A stretch of 64,000 nucleotides of DNA from Actinomycetota bacterium (GTDB taxonomy: Bacteria > Actinomycetota > Actinomycetes > Streptosporangiales > Streptosporangiaceae), in assembly GCA_021324595.1 (NCBI GenBank), contig JAJPIV010000028.1, positions 19,286-83,285 on the forward strand, given 5' to 3'. A model generated the notes under the pieces. The model did not search any database. It worked only from the letters and a program-made list of their open reading frames with translations, and was not told where the DNA came from. Of this stretch, positions 55,566 to 64,000 are shown piece by piece. Each line of letters opens with the position of its first letter. The stretch's first letter is position 1. The translations under genes were made by a program, and so were the position numbers.

Positions 55566-56576
55566 TCAGCCTCTGCCCGAACTCGCTCCGGCCCGCGCCG
55601 CCAGCACATCCTCCGCCGCTCGTCGCGGGGTCACCACCGTCGGCCCGCCGTAGCCGAAGCGGATGATGATCTGCGTGGTCCCCGGCCACGGCCATGCCGG
55701 GGCGCCCTCACCTCGCATGTCGCGCAGCTCGACCGGCTGGTAGAGGAACGACGCGGACAGCCCGTGCGCGGTGGCCACCAGCAGCACCCGCTGCAGCGCC
55801 TGCCCGGCCCGGAGCCAGTCGATGGGCTCATCCCTGGCGGTGGTCAGCACTGCCAGGTGCGGCAGGCGCTCGAACTCGCTCGCCGCCCGATCCTCTGAGG
55901 GCGCGGCGCTGGTGAGGTCACCGGCCCGCACCGGGGCCGGCTCCCGCCGCGGCCGCGGAGGCAGGGCGGCGACTGGTATGCCGTCGTCCCTGCTCCCGGC
56001 GGTGATCCAGCGCTGCAGCTCGGCCTGATGCCCGGCATCTCCGGCGAGCTCGGCGGAGGCCTGCTCGGCAAGGCCGAGCACCGCCATCGCCTCGCGCTCG
56101 GTCAGCATCCGCAGGGTCGCGAACTCGAAGCCGGCGGCCTGCTCCAGCATCATGCGGACGGACTCAGGAAGGGGCTCGTCGGTGAACGGGCCCCGGTTGG
56201 TGTGCCGGTGCCAGATCGCCTCGTACTGTTCCCTCTCGGCGAAGCTGGCCGGCCGCCCGGGCTCGGCCTGGACGATCGCCAGCAGGTCGCGCGAATCCGG
56301 GTCCTGCGGATGCGGCAGCAGCCAGATGATCGGGTTGAAGCCCGTCATCCGAATGGCGACCCTGATGTTGTACAGGGCGGCACCGCAGCTCAGGTACATG
56401 GCCCGGCCCCGGGGGTCGGCCACCCTCAGCGCGCGGCCCGGATCGGCGCGGACCTCGAGGGCGTCGTCGGCGGCGACGACGAACCGCCAAGGCTGCGTGT
56501 TATGGATGGAAGGCGCCGCCGATGCCGCCTCGACGATCCGGCGCAGTACCCCTTCCCTCGCCAACAGCTTGAGCAT
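55566..56576 (-). CDS. Acg-family nitroreductase-like protein
   Basis: 336 residues. IVEAASAAPSIHNTQPWRFV is the hallmark N-terminus of Acg-type (Rv2032-like) nitroreductase-fold proteins, LYNIRVAIRMTGFNP and IWHRHTNRGPFTDEPLPESV follow, and the C-terminal half repeats the fold. In M. tuberculosis Acg belongs to the DosR dormancy regulon and sequesters flavin. The regulatory region 56577-56855, shared with the CBS-BON gene, contains DosR-like sites. ATG 56576. Confidence 0.85.
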   Translation of the reverse strand: MLKLLAREGVLRRIVEAASAAPSIHNTQPWRFVVAADDALEVRADPGRALRVADPRGRAMYLSCGAALYNIRVAIRMTGFNPIIWLLPHPQDPDSRDLLAIVQAEPGRPASFAEREQYEAIWHRHTNRGPFTDEPLPESVRMMLEQAAGFEFATLRMLTEREAMAVLGLAEQASAELAGDAGHQAELQRWITAGSRDDGIPVAALPPRPRREPAPVRAGDLTSAAPSEDRAASEFERLPHLAVLTTARDEPIDWLRAGQALQRVLLVATAHGLSASFLYQPVELRDMRGEGAPAWPWPGTTQIIIRFGYGGPTVVTPRRAAEDVLAARAGASSGRG

Positions 56577-56719
56577 CGCCTCTCGCCTCCCCTCCCGCCG
56601 CCAGTGAAGGCGCCAGCCCGGGCCGACCCCTGTCCCGGCCCGGGTGCCCAGCCATCGCCTGTGCCTTCACCCTGCCGTGGCCCGGCACCAGCTTGCAGGG
56701 TCGTTGGTTGCCCGGGCGC

Positions 56720-56733
56720 GGGTCATAGGTCCC
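56720..56733. promoter_or_regulatory. DosR/DevR-like box GGGTCATAGGTCCC
   Basis: A 14-bp imperfect palindrome (10 of 14 positions symmetric) in the divergent region between the nitroreductase and the CBS-BON gene. It agrees with 11 of 14 positions of the mycobacterial DosR core GGGACTWWAGTCCC. Confidence 0.5.
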
Positions 56734-56769
56734 TGCGTGCCCGCGCCGGGCCACACGTCCCCGGGGCGG

Positions 56770-56783
56770 GAGCCGTTGGCCCC
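56770..56783. promoter_or_regulatory. Second DosR-like site GAGCCGTTGGCCCC
   Basis: On the minus strand this reads GGGGCCAACGGCTC and differs at two positions from the site GGGACCAACGGCCC at 60060-60073. It lies 72 bp upstream of the CBS-BON start and 37 bp downstream of the first box. Confidence 0.45.
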
Positions 56784-56855
56784 TGACGGCGCGGGACGGC
56801 GGGCCGCCACCATCGAATTGGCTGGCTGGTCGGCCGCCAGCCAGGGGAGGTTGGC

Positions 56856-57704
56856 ATGAACCGGCGCGAAAGGTACCTGGAGTCGATGCTCACCGACCTC
56901 GGCGCCGTCTACTACCAGACGCTGAAGGGGGAGGCCAGCGAGGCTGAGGTCGCCGCTGCCGTGGAAGCTGTCCGTTCCGGCGAGGCGGCCCTGCGGCCCG
57001 GGGACCGGGCGGCGCGACCGCTGCACTCCGGGCAGGCGGCACGGGTTCCGCGGCCCAGGCGCGGAACGTGGCGCGTCGCCGACGTGATGTCCACCGACGT
57101 GATCTGCGTGCGCCGTGACACGTCATACAAGCAGGTCGCGAGAATCCTGGCGGAAAACGACCTGTCGGCCGTCCCGGTGGTCTCGGGCGGCGGCCGGGTG
57201 CTCGGGATGGTGTCCGAGGCCGATGTGCTGCGCAGGGCTGAGCGTGCCTATGGCCGGCTCGCGTCGGGGTTGCCCAGGCGCACCCACCGGGAGCGCGCGC
57301 AGGCCGAGGCGCTGACCGCCGAGGGGCTCATGACCTGTCCGCCGGTGACGATTCACCCCGACGCGCCGCTCGGTGCTGCCGCCCGCCTCATGAACGGCCA
57401 TCACGTCCGGCGGCTGCCGGTGGTGAACGCGGACGGCGAGCTGCTCGGCATGGTCAGCCGGCAGGATCTGCTCAACGTCTTCCTGCGGCCGGACGAGGAG
57501 ATCGCCGACGAGATCGCGGACTCCCTCACCCGGTCACCCCGGGTCACGGGCGAGCTTACAGTCGAGGTGACCGACGGCGAGGTGACCTTGTCAGGGCACC
57601 TCCCGGCGGCCGACCAGGCGGATGCGGCCATCCGGATCGCCTCCGAGGTGGCCGGCGTGGTCGACGTCACCAGCAAGATCACCGTCGGCGAAGCTGCGCG
57701 CTGA
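56856..57704 (+). CDS. CBS-pair and BON-domain protein
   Basis: 282 residues. After a short N-terminal region (YLESMLTDLGAVYYQTLKGE) two CBS domains follow: VADVMSTDVICVRRDTSYKQ ... SAVPVV...LGMVSEADVLR (about 72-130) and GLMTCPPVTIHPDAPLGAAA ... VRRLPVVNADGELLGMVSRQDLL (about 150-210). A BON domain (LTVEVTDGEVTLSGHLPAAD, about 228-280) closes it. CBS pairs bind adenosine nucleotides; the layout resembles hypoxic response proteins. ATG 56856 has ggggagg upstream. Related CBS gene at 63510. Confidence 0.87.
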   Translation: MNRRERYLESMLTDLGAVYYQTLKGEASEAEVAAAVEAVRSGEAALRPGDRAARPLHSGQAARVPRPRRGTWRVADVMSTDVICVRRDTSYKQVARILAENDLSAVPVVSGGGRVLGMVSEADVLRRAERAYGRLASGLPRRTHRERAQAEALTAEGLMTCPPVTIHPDAPLGAAARLMNGHHVRRLPVVNADGELLGMVSRQDLLNVFLRPDEEIADEIADSLTRSPRVTGELTVEVTDGEVTLSGHLPAADQADAAIRIASEVAGVVDVTSKITVGEAAR

Positions 57705-57796
57705 GCCTGCGGCTCCAAGCGGCGCGCGAGGCGCGCGGCCCGAGGTCGCGCTGGGGTCAGGAGCGCCTGGGAATGGGATCCGGCCGGGCGCGGTTC

Positions 57797-57812
57797 ATAC
57801 CCCAAGGGGTAT
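57797..57812. promoter_or_regulatory. CsoR/CstR-type operator ATACCCC-AA-GGGGTAT
   Basis: Two perfect 7-bp arms around AA, 40 bp before the thioredoxin start. ATACCC...GGGTAT half-sites are the usual operators of CsoR-family repressors (copper CsoR, persulfide CstR). The operon's second gene encodes a CsoR/CstR domain, so autoregulation is the simple reading. Confidence 0.75.
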
Positions 57813-57851
57813 CGTCCGACCTGGGCATCCCCAGTGACCGAAGGAGGATTC

Positions 57852-59245
<1,394 letters not shown>

Positions 59246-59262
59246 AGAAGGGGAAGGAAGCA

Positions 59263-59646
59263 ATGGGCTACGGGATCACCGTGCGCACGGACATGCCGTT
59301 CGCCGAGGCGGTCAAGGCGGTTCGCGCCGCCCTCGCCGAGCAGGGCTTCGGCGTGCTGACCGAGATCGACGTGCGGGCGACGCTCCAGGCGAAGCTCGGC
59401 GAGCAGATGGAGGACTACCTGATCCTCGGCGCGTGCAACCCTCCGCTCGCCCACCGGGCACTGGAGCAGGACCGGCAGATCGGGCTGCTGCTGCCGTGCA
59501 ACGTGGTCGTGCGGACGCAGGACGGCCACACGGTCGTCGAGGCGCTGGACCCGCTGACGATGGTGAGGCTGACCGGGCAGGAGTCGCTCCGGCCGGTGGC
59601 CAGCGAGGCGCAGGCCAGGCTGCGCGCCGCGCTCGCCGCGATCTGA
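59263..59646 (+). CDS. DUF302 protein
   Basis: 127 residues from ATG 59263, with ggaaggaag upstream; an in-frame GTG at 59242 overlaps the previous stop. AVKAVRAALAEQGFGVLTEI, DVRATLQAKLG and YLILGACNPPLAHRALEQDR with GLLLPCNVVV are DUF302 signatures, including the conserved Cys of ACNPP and the LPCNV motif. DUF302 proteins are frequent near sulfur-oxidation and redox genes; mechanism unknown. Third gene of the thioredoxin operon. Confidence 0.9.
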   Translation: MGYGITVRTDMPFAEAVKAVRAALAEQGFGVLTEIDVRATLQAKLGEQMEDYLILGACNPPLAHRALEQDRQIGLLLPCNVVVRTQDGHTVVEALDPLTMVRLTGQESLRPVASEAQARLRAALAAI

Positions 59647-59664
59647 TCGGGCGGCCGGCCCCGG

Positions 59665-59687
59665 ACCGGCCCGCGCGGGCCGCCGGT
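59665..59687. terminator. GC-only stem between convergent genes
   Basis: ACCGGC and GCCGGT enclose the palindrome-like CCGCGCGGGCC core between DUF302 (plus) and the small minus-strand gene. With no T-run it is only a candidate bidirectional terminator. Confidence 0.35.
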
Positions 59688-60001
59688 CACCGGAGGGCGC
59701 GGTCAGCGACGGCATCCAAGGCGACCACCATGCCGCGCCCGTCGAACGCTGTCGCGCCAGCGAGCGCCAGCGCCTGCCGGGAGAGGCGGAAGTGGTGGCC
59801 GCACAGCAGCAGGTCGGTCTTGTGGGCGCGGCCGGGTGACGGTGGGATGACCGCGATGACCACGGGCCTTGCCGGGCAGCAGCAGGCACGAGCGGCGGTG
59901 CGCAGGGCGTCCCAGTCGATCCGGTAGGCGCCCTCTGCCTGGGCGCGGCGCTCCGGGGGTGCCTCAAGCGCCGTCCCGATTCTCCGGGTGATCGTCCGCA
60001 T
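59687..60001 (-). CDS. Small Cys/His-containing hypothetical protein
   Basis: 104 residues from ATG 60001. AARACCCPARPVVIAVIPP, TDLLLCGHHFRLSRQALA and GATAFDGRGMVVAL stand out. LLCGHHxxxS resembles the C-terminal half of small zinc-ribbon-like actinobacterial proteins (DUF7455 type), though the N-terminal ligands are not typical. Divergent from the P-type ATPase, with a DosR-like site between them, so it may belong to the same dormancy set. Confidence 0.55.
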   Translation of the reverse strand: MRTITRRIGTALEAPPERRAQAEGAYRIDWDALRTAARACCCPARPVVIAVIPPSPGRAHKTDLLLCGHHFRLSRQALALAGATAFDGRGMVVALDAVADRALR

Positions 60002-60059
60002 GCTGCCAGGTTGCGCCAATGGCGGCCGCCAATGGCAGGGTCCTATCGCACGGCGGCCA

Positions 60060-60073
60060 GGGACCAACGGCCC
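60060..60073. promoter_or_regulatory. DosR-like site GGGACCAACGGCCC
   Basis: A 14-bp near-palindrome in the divergent region of the P-type ATPase (start 60134) and the small Cys/His protein (start 60001). A partial copy GGGTCCTATCG lies at 60038-60048. Confidence 0.5.
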
Positions 60074-60133
60074 GCCGGGCCGGATGGCCGCCGCCTGGCC
60101 CGCAGCCCCCGGGCGGCAGGCCAAGATGGACTG

Positions 60134-62668
60134 GTGAGGTCCGGAGCCGACGACGCCCAGGACGCGGCGGGGGAACAGGACGCGGCGGGGGCAGGCCACG
60201 CAGGTGCTGCGCGGGCCACGGCCGGCCCGCGGCCCGCGCGGTCGCGATCAGACGCGGGCCTCAGCTCGGCCGAGGTGGCCGAACGGGTCCGCGCCGGGCT
60301 GGTCAATGAGCTCGGCAGGCCACCCACCAGGACGGTCGGCCAGATCCTGCGCGCGAACGTCCTCACCAGGTTCAACGCGATCCTGGGCGCGCTGTTCGTG
60401 GTCATCGCGATTGTCGGCCCGCTGCAGGACGGGCTGTTCGGCCTGGTCCTGGTTGCCAACAGCGGGATCGGCGTCGTCCAGGAGCTGCGCGCCAAGCGCA
60501 CGCTCGACCGGCTCTCGGTGCTGAACGCGCCGTCAGCGCGGGCGATCAGGGACGGCACCGCACGCCAGATCCCCGCCACCGAGGTCGTCCTCGACGACGT
60601 GCTCGACCTCGTGCCCGGTGATCAGATCGTGGTAGACGGGCAGGTCCTTGCCTCCTCCGGTCTGGAGGTCGACGAGTCCCTGCTCTCCGGGGAGGCGGAC
60701 CCCGTGGCCAAGGATCTGGGTGACGGCGTGCTCTCCGGCAGCTTCGTGGTGGCGGGCTCGGGGCGGATGGTGGCCACGGAGGTCGGCGCCGGCTCCTACG
60801 CGGCCCGCCTGACCGAGCAGGCCCGCAGCTACTCCCCGGCCAGGTCCGAGATCCGCGACGCCATCAACCGCCTGCTGACCTGGATTAGCTGGCCGCTCGT
60901 GCCGGTCGGCGCGGCCCTGGTGGTCAGGCAGCTGGGTTCCGGGCAGCCTGCCGCGGAGGCGCTGCGCGGCACGGTGGCCGCCCTGGTCGGCATGGTCCCC
61001 GAGGGGCTGGTGCTGCTCACCAGCGTGGCGATGGCGGTCGGCGTGGTCCGCCTCGCGGTCCGCCGGGTGCTCGTCCAGGACCTGCCCGCGATCGAGGGTC
61101 TGGCCCGCGTGGACGTGGTCTGCTGCGACAAGACCGGGACGCTGACCGATGGCAGCATGCACGTCGTGTCGGTCACCGGGCCGGACGGGCGGCCGGCGCC
61201 CGCGGCGGGCCTGCCGGGCGTCGCCGAGGTGCTCGGCGCGCTGGCGGCCGCCGATCCGAGGCCGAACGCCACCATGAAGGCGATCGCCGAGGAATTCGCC
61301 GATCCGGGGTGGCGGCCAGACAGGACCACCGCGTTCTCCTCGGCACGCAAGTGGAGCGCCGCCACCTTTCCCGGCAGGGGCACCTGGGTGATCGGCGCCC
61401 CGGAGATGATCATGCCGGAGGACCCTGCCCCGCCGGAGGACCCTGCCCCGCCGGAGGACCCCGCCCCGCCGGAGGACCCCGCCCCGCCCACCGCCGGCCG
61501 GGGCGGCCCGCTGGCCCGCGCGGCCGATCTTGCCGCCGCGGGTCACCGGGTGCTGCTGCTCGCCCGCTCGGACGTCCCGGCCACCGAGACCGGGCTGCCG
61601 CCCGCGCTCGAGCCGGTCGCCCTGGTCGCGCTCGCCGAGCGGATCCGGCCCGACGCCCGTGCCACGCTGGGGTACTTCGCCAGGCAGGGGGTGTCGGTCC
61701 GGGTGATCTCCGGTGACCATCCCGCGACGGTCGCGGCGATCGCGCGCGGGCTCGGGCTGCCAGGTTCTGGCCGGGTGCTCGACGCGCGCGAGCTCCCCGA
61801 GGATCCGAGCCGGCTCGCCATGGCCGTGGCCGACGCGTCCGTGATCGGGCGGGTCGGGCCGCACCAGAAGCTGGCGATCGTCACCGCGCTGCGGGGCGAC
61901 GGGCACGTGGTAGCGATGACCGGCGACGGGGTCAACGACGTGCTCGCGCTCAAGCACTGCGACGTGGGCATCGCGATGGGATCGGGAACCCCCGCGACCC
62001 GGGGCGTGGCGCGGCTGGTGCTGCTCGACGACGAGTTCGCCACGCTTCCGTCCGTCGTTGCCGAGGGGCGGCGGCTGATCGGGAACGTGGACCGCGTCAG
62101 CAGGCTCTTCCTCACCAAGACCGGGTACGCGCTGCTGATCGCCCTGGCGGCGGCGGCCAGCGCGGCACCCTACCCCTTCTACCCCCGGCATCTGACGATC
62201 ATCTCGACGCTCAGCATCGGGGTTCCCGCGTTCTTCCTCGCGCTCGCCCCGAATGCCGCCCGGGTGGCCCCCGGCTTCCTCGGACGGGCGCTGCGGTTCG
62301 CCGTTCCGGCCGGGGTCGCGATCGCCGCGGCGGCCTACGGCGCGTTCCTGGCCGTGCGCGCGCTCGGCCCGGGACTGCCGGCCGCCCGCACCAGCGCGAC
62401 GATCGTGGCGATCAGCCTCAGTCTCGCCGTTCTCGCCGCGATCGCCAGGCCGCTGCGGAGCTGGCGCGGGGCGATGGTGGTCGCGCTCGCGGGCGCCTTC
62501 GCCGGGCTGTTCGCGATCCCGTGGCTGCGCGCGCAGCTCGCGATCGTGGTGCTGCCGCCCCGGGTGCTCGGGTTCAGCCTCGCAGCAGCGGCGGCCGGGT
62601 TCGGGCTGATGCTGGTCGGCTGGCGCCTGGCCGGCCGGGTCGGCCGCTACCAGGCGACATCGACGTAG
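60134..62668 (+). CDS. CtpE-like P-type cation ATPase
   Basis: 844 residues from GTG 60134. LSSAEVAERVRAGLVNELGR is the N-terminal helix; VDESLLSGEADPVAK is the actuator loop (SGE rather than TGE); MVPEGLVLLTSVAMAVG the TM4 ion-binding segment; CCDKTGTLTDG the phosphorylation Asp; MTGDGVNDVLALKHCDVGIA the hinge. The order and TM4 motif fit the mycobacterial CtpE-type (Ca2+ uptake). An insertion of PEDPAP units lies in the N-domain. DosR-like site upstream. Confidence 0.85.
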   Translation: MRSGADDAQDAAGEQDAAGAGHAGAARATAGPRPARSRSDAGLSSAEVAERVRAGLVNELGRPPTRTVGQILRANVLTRFNAILGALFVVIAIVGPLQDGLFGLVLVANSGIGVVQELRAKRTLDRLSVLNAPSARAIRDGTARQIPATEVVLDDVLDLVPGDQIVVDGQVLASSGLEVDESLLSGEADPVAKDLGDGVLSGSFVVAGSGRMVATEVGAGSYAARLTEQARSYSPARSEIRDAINRLLTWISWPLVPVGAALVVRQLGSGQPAAEALRGTVAALVGMVPEGLVLLTSVAMAVGVVRLAVRRVLVQDLPAIEGLARVDVVCCDKTGTLTDGSMHVVSVTGPDGRPAPAAGLPGVAEVLGALAAADPRPNATMKAIAEEFADPGWRPDRTTAFSSARKWSAATFPGRGTWVIGAPEMIMPEDPAPPEDPAPPEDPAPPEDPAPPTAGRGGPLARAADLAAAGHRVLLLARSDVPATETGLPPALEPVALVALAERIRPDARATLGYFARQGVSVRVISGDHPATVAAIARGLGLPGSGRVLDARELPEDPSRLAMAVADASVIGRVGPHQKLAIVTALRGDGHVVAMTGDGVNDVLALKHCDVGIAMGSGTPATRGVARLVLLDDEFATLPSVVAEGRRLIGNVDRVSRLFLTKTGYALLIALAAAASAAPYPFYPRHLTIISTLSIGVPAFFLALAPNAARVAPGFLGRALRFAVPAGVAIAAAAYGAFLAVRALGPGLPAARTSATIVAISLSLAVLAAIARPLRSWRGAMVVALAGAFAGLFAIPWLRAQLAIVVLPPRVLGFSLAAAAAGFGLMLVGWRLAGRVGRYQATST
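61415..61486 (+). repeat. Four 18-bp units in the P-type ATPase N-domain
   Basis: Four 18-bp copies encode PEDPAP four times between GAPEMIM and the following helix. In frame, Pro/Asp-rich, and expected to form an exposed loop. Confidence 0.95.
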
Positions 62669-63294
62669 ACCCGGCCAGGCAGGGCGCCCACGCGGTACCT
62701 GGCCTGGGCGGCCAGGCCGAGCGCGACCGTCAGGTGGCCCTCATAGTCGCCCGCCACGGTGAACGCGCGCAGCATCGGGTAGCCGACCATGCGCACCCCA
62801 GAGGGAAGGGTCGGCGTGCCGCCGGCCCGGTGTCCCTGGGCAGGCGCCAGCATGATCTCCAGGTAGCTGCTCCCGGGCATGGTGATGGGCAGCCCCGAGC
62901 CGTCATGGACGACGCGGGGAACAAATCGCACCCTGTACCCCGGGACCCGGTCGATGTCGATCACGAGCCGGTCGAACCGGCAGCCCGGGTGGCTGCCGGT
63001 CCGGATCGCGGACGCCACCGGTACCGGGGGAACGGTCACGGTCCTGCTCACCGTGACCGGGCCGGACCGCCAGCCGCCCGGGCAGCTCTGCGGCGGCGGG
63101 GTCGTGACCGGGGTCGTGACCCCGGGCGCGCTGGTGGCCGGCCGGCTCGACTGGCCGGCTCCCGGCGGGGCTGCCGTGCCGCAGGCGGCCGCGCCGAGCG
63201 TGAGAAGGCCGGCCGCGGCAAGGGTTCCCGCGGTCAGCCGGCTGCGGGCCGCCCGGGCGGCCGCGGGACGGGCTGAGGTTCTCTGACGTGACAT
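62647..63294 (-). CDS. AMIN-like-domain lipoprotein or secreted protein
   Basis: 215 residues. Basic N-terminus, then AGTLAAAGLLTLGAAACG: a signal sequence with a possible lipobox at AAAC (weak -3 residue). A Thr/Pro/Ser linker follows and then a beta-rich domain (FDRLVIDIDRVPGYRVRFVP, GLPITMPGSSYLEIMLAPAQ, LTVALGLAAQARYRVGALPG) matching AMIN-like domains of actinobacterial lipoproteins. A strong ggaggg precedes ATG 63294. Its 3' end overlaps the ATPase by 22 bp, convergent. Confidence 0.75.
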   Translation of the reverse strand: MSRQRTSARPAAARAARSRLTAGTLAAAGLLTLGAAACGTAAPPGAGQSSRPATSAPGVTTPVTTPPPQSCPGGWRSGPVTVSRTVTVPPVPVASAIRTGSHPGCRFDRLVIDIDRVPGYRVRFVPRVVHDGSGLPITMPGSSYLEIMLAPAQGHRAGGTPTLPSGVRMVGYPMLRAFTVAGDYEGHLTVALGLAAQARYRVGALPGRVYVDVAW

Positions 63295-63442
63295 GGTGCC
63301 CTCCGGGGCCGCGGCGGGCGTGCCGCGAGCGGGATGCTCGCGGACCGGGCCAGCCGGACAGCCCCTTGCATTGAACCGGACCCGGTGGCAATCGCACAGG
63401 ACCGAACGGGCACGGGCCGGGTACGGGCAGCCCGCCCCCGCC

Positions 63443-63456
63443 GGGTCCTTGGACCC
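63443..63456. promoter_or_regulatory. Perfect inverted repeat GGGTCC-TT-GGACCC
   Basis: Six-base arms around TT, 53 bp before the CBS protein start. Same GGGnCC...GGnCCC shape as the other DosR-like sites. Confidence 0.5.
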
Positions 63457-63509
63457 TGGCCGGCGGCCCGGGCTGGTGGCAGCGTGGGCCCTGGGATGAG
63501 GGAGGTGCC

Positions 63510-64000
63510 ATGCCGAGCCTTGTCGCGGACGTGATGACGACGAGCGTCGTGGCCGTCCGGCAGACCGCCGAGTTCAAGGACATTGTCGAGGTCATGCGCC
63601 GGAGGCAGCTCGGCGCTTTCCCGGTCCTTGACGCGGCCGACCGGGTGATCGGCGTCGTGACCGAGGCGGACCTGCTGCCGCGCGAGGCCTATCCAGCCCG
63701 TCCTGGGGCAGGCGGGCATGCCGGGGTGCCGGCCAAGGCGGCGGCGCTGACCGCAGCGGAGCTGATGTCCAGCCCGCCGATCACGATCGGGCCGGGTGCC
63801 TCGGTCACCGAGGCCGCCCGGCTCATGTACACCAGGCACGTCAGGCGGTTGCCGGTGGTCGACGCCGAAGGCCGCCTGGTCGGCATCGTCAGCCGCCGCG
63901 ACCTGCTTGCCCTGTACGACCGGCCGGACGAGCAGATCCGCGCGGAGATCCTGGAGCGGGTGATCGCGGGCGAGTTCGTGCTCGATCCCAGCGAGTTCAC
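63510..64000 (+). CDS. CBS-domain protein (3' partial)
   Basis: At least 163 residues from ATG 63510 (gggaggtg upstream), still open at the window edge. VADVMTTSVVAVRQTAEFKD ... GAFPVLDAADRVIGVVTEAD and ELMSSPPITIGPGASVTEAA ... VRRLPVVDAEGRLVGIVSRRDLL are two CBS domains; the following DRPDEQIRAEILERVI suggests a BON domain next, as in the protein at 56856. The two are paralogues. Confidence 0.85.
   Translation, partial: MPSLVADVMTTSVVAVRQTAEFKDIVEVMRRRQLGAFPVLDAADRVIGVVTEADLLPREAYPARPGAGGHAGVPAKAAALTAAELMSSPPITIGPGASVTEAARLMYTRHVRRLPVVDAEGRLVGIVSRRDLLALYDRPDEQIRAEILERVIAGEFVLDPSEF

Overview
The window is a very GC-rich (roughly 75%) bacterial chromosome segment. GTG starts and ATGA/GTGA/TGATG gene overlaps are common. 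Gene families such as AdnAB, PF04672 (DUF574) methyltransferases paired with an XRE/TPR regulator, F420-type LLM oxidoreductases, Acg nitroreductase, DUF222/13E12 and an MshC-like ligase mark it as an actinomycete. A soil Streptosporangiales- or Streptomyces-like lineage fits best, but I cannot place it further. I saw no rRNA, tRNA, CRISPR array, transposase or prophage. Single-gene transcription units and short operons dominate.

Layout. 1-9.5 kb: tail of a probable alkyltransferase-like gene, the AdnA-AdnB double-strand-break resection nuclease, an M20 dipeptidase and NudC. 9.5-14.2 kb: two gene stumps, then threonine breakdown (threonine aldolase divergent from tdh-kbl) and an HsaB-like flavin reductase. 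14.3-17.6 kb: anti-sigma-type ATPase, XRE/TPR regulator and SAM methyltransferase. 17.5-25.3 kb: a graveyard of broken genes (thiolase, enoyl-CoA hydratase, nitronate monooxygenase, Ser/Thr kinase, acyl-CoA dehydrogenase) between intact ones (papain-like hypothetical, serpin-like protein, Tat-exported DyP peroxidase, metal-receptor-like protein, SoxR). 25.6-35.1 kb: membrane and secreted hypotheticals, an unusual Nudix-like protein beside a TehB-like methyltransferase, a second PF04672 methyltransferase, an amidohydrolase and a GH26-like lipoprotein. 35.3-42.4 kb: ABC exporter, zinc alcohol dehydrogenase, LLM oxidoreductase, PHP hydrolase and a glutamate-cysteine-ligase-family protein.

42.5-50.2 kb: central carbon and NADPH supply (zwf; the pgi-gnd operon; rpiA) with a TauE-type permease, a GNAT stump and an MshC-like ligase. 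50.2-55.3 kb: a decayed AAA-ATPase/VWA locus, a frameshifted partner gene with a perfect 15-bp hairpin, a small partner, glycerate kinase, and a decayed DUF222/HNH gene that still has an SOS-like box upstream.

55.5-64 kb looks like a dormancy/redox island: Acg-type nitroreductase, CBS-BON protein, P-type ATPase, small Cys/His protein and a CBS protein. Four related 14-bp sites (type GGGnCCnnnGGnCCC) resemble DosR/DevR boxes. Inside it lies the most novel-looking unit: thioredoxin, then one polypeptide joining a SAM methyltransferase to a CsoR/CstR-type thiol repressor, then DUF302, all behind an ATACCCC-AA-GGGGTAT operator. I propose a self-regulated sulfane-sulfur/thiol (or copper) response operon.

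Two themes run across the window. First, at least eleven degraded genes, several from fatty-acid catabolism, show ongoing gene loss by deletion plus indels. Second, short tandem repeats (14-20 bp) recur in linkers of intact genes (in frame) and in broken ones (out of frame).
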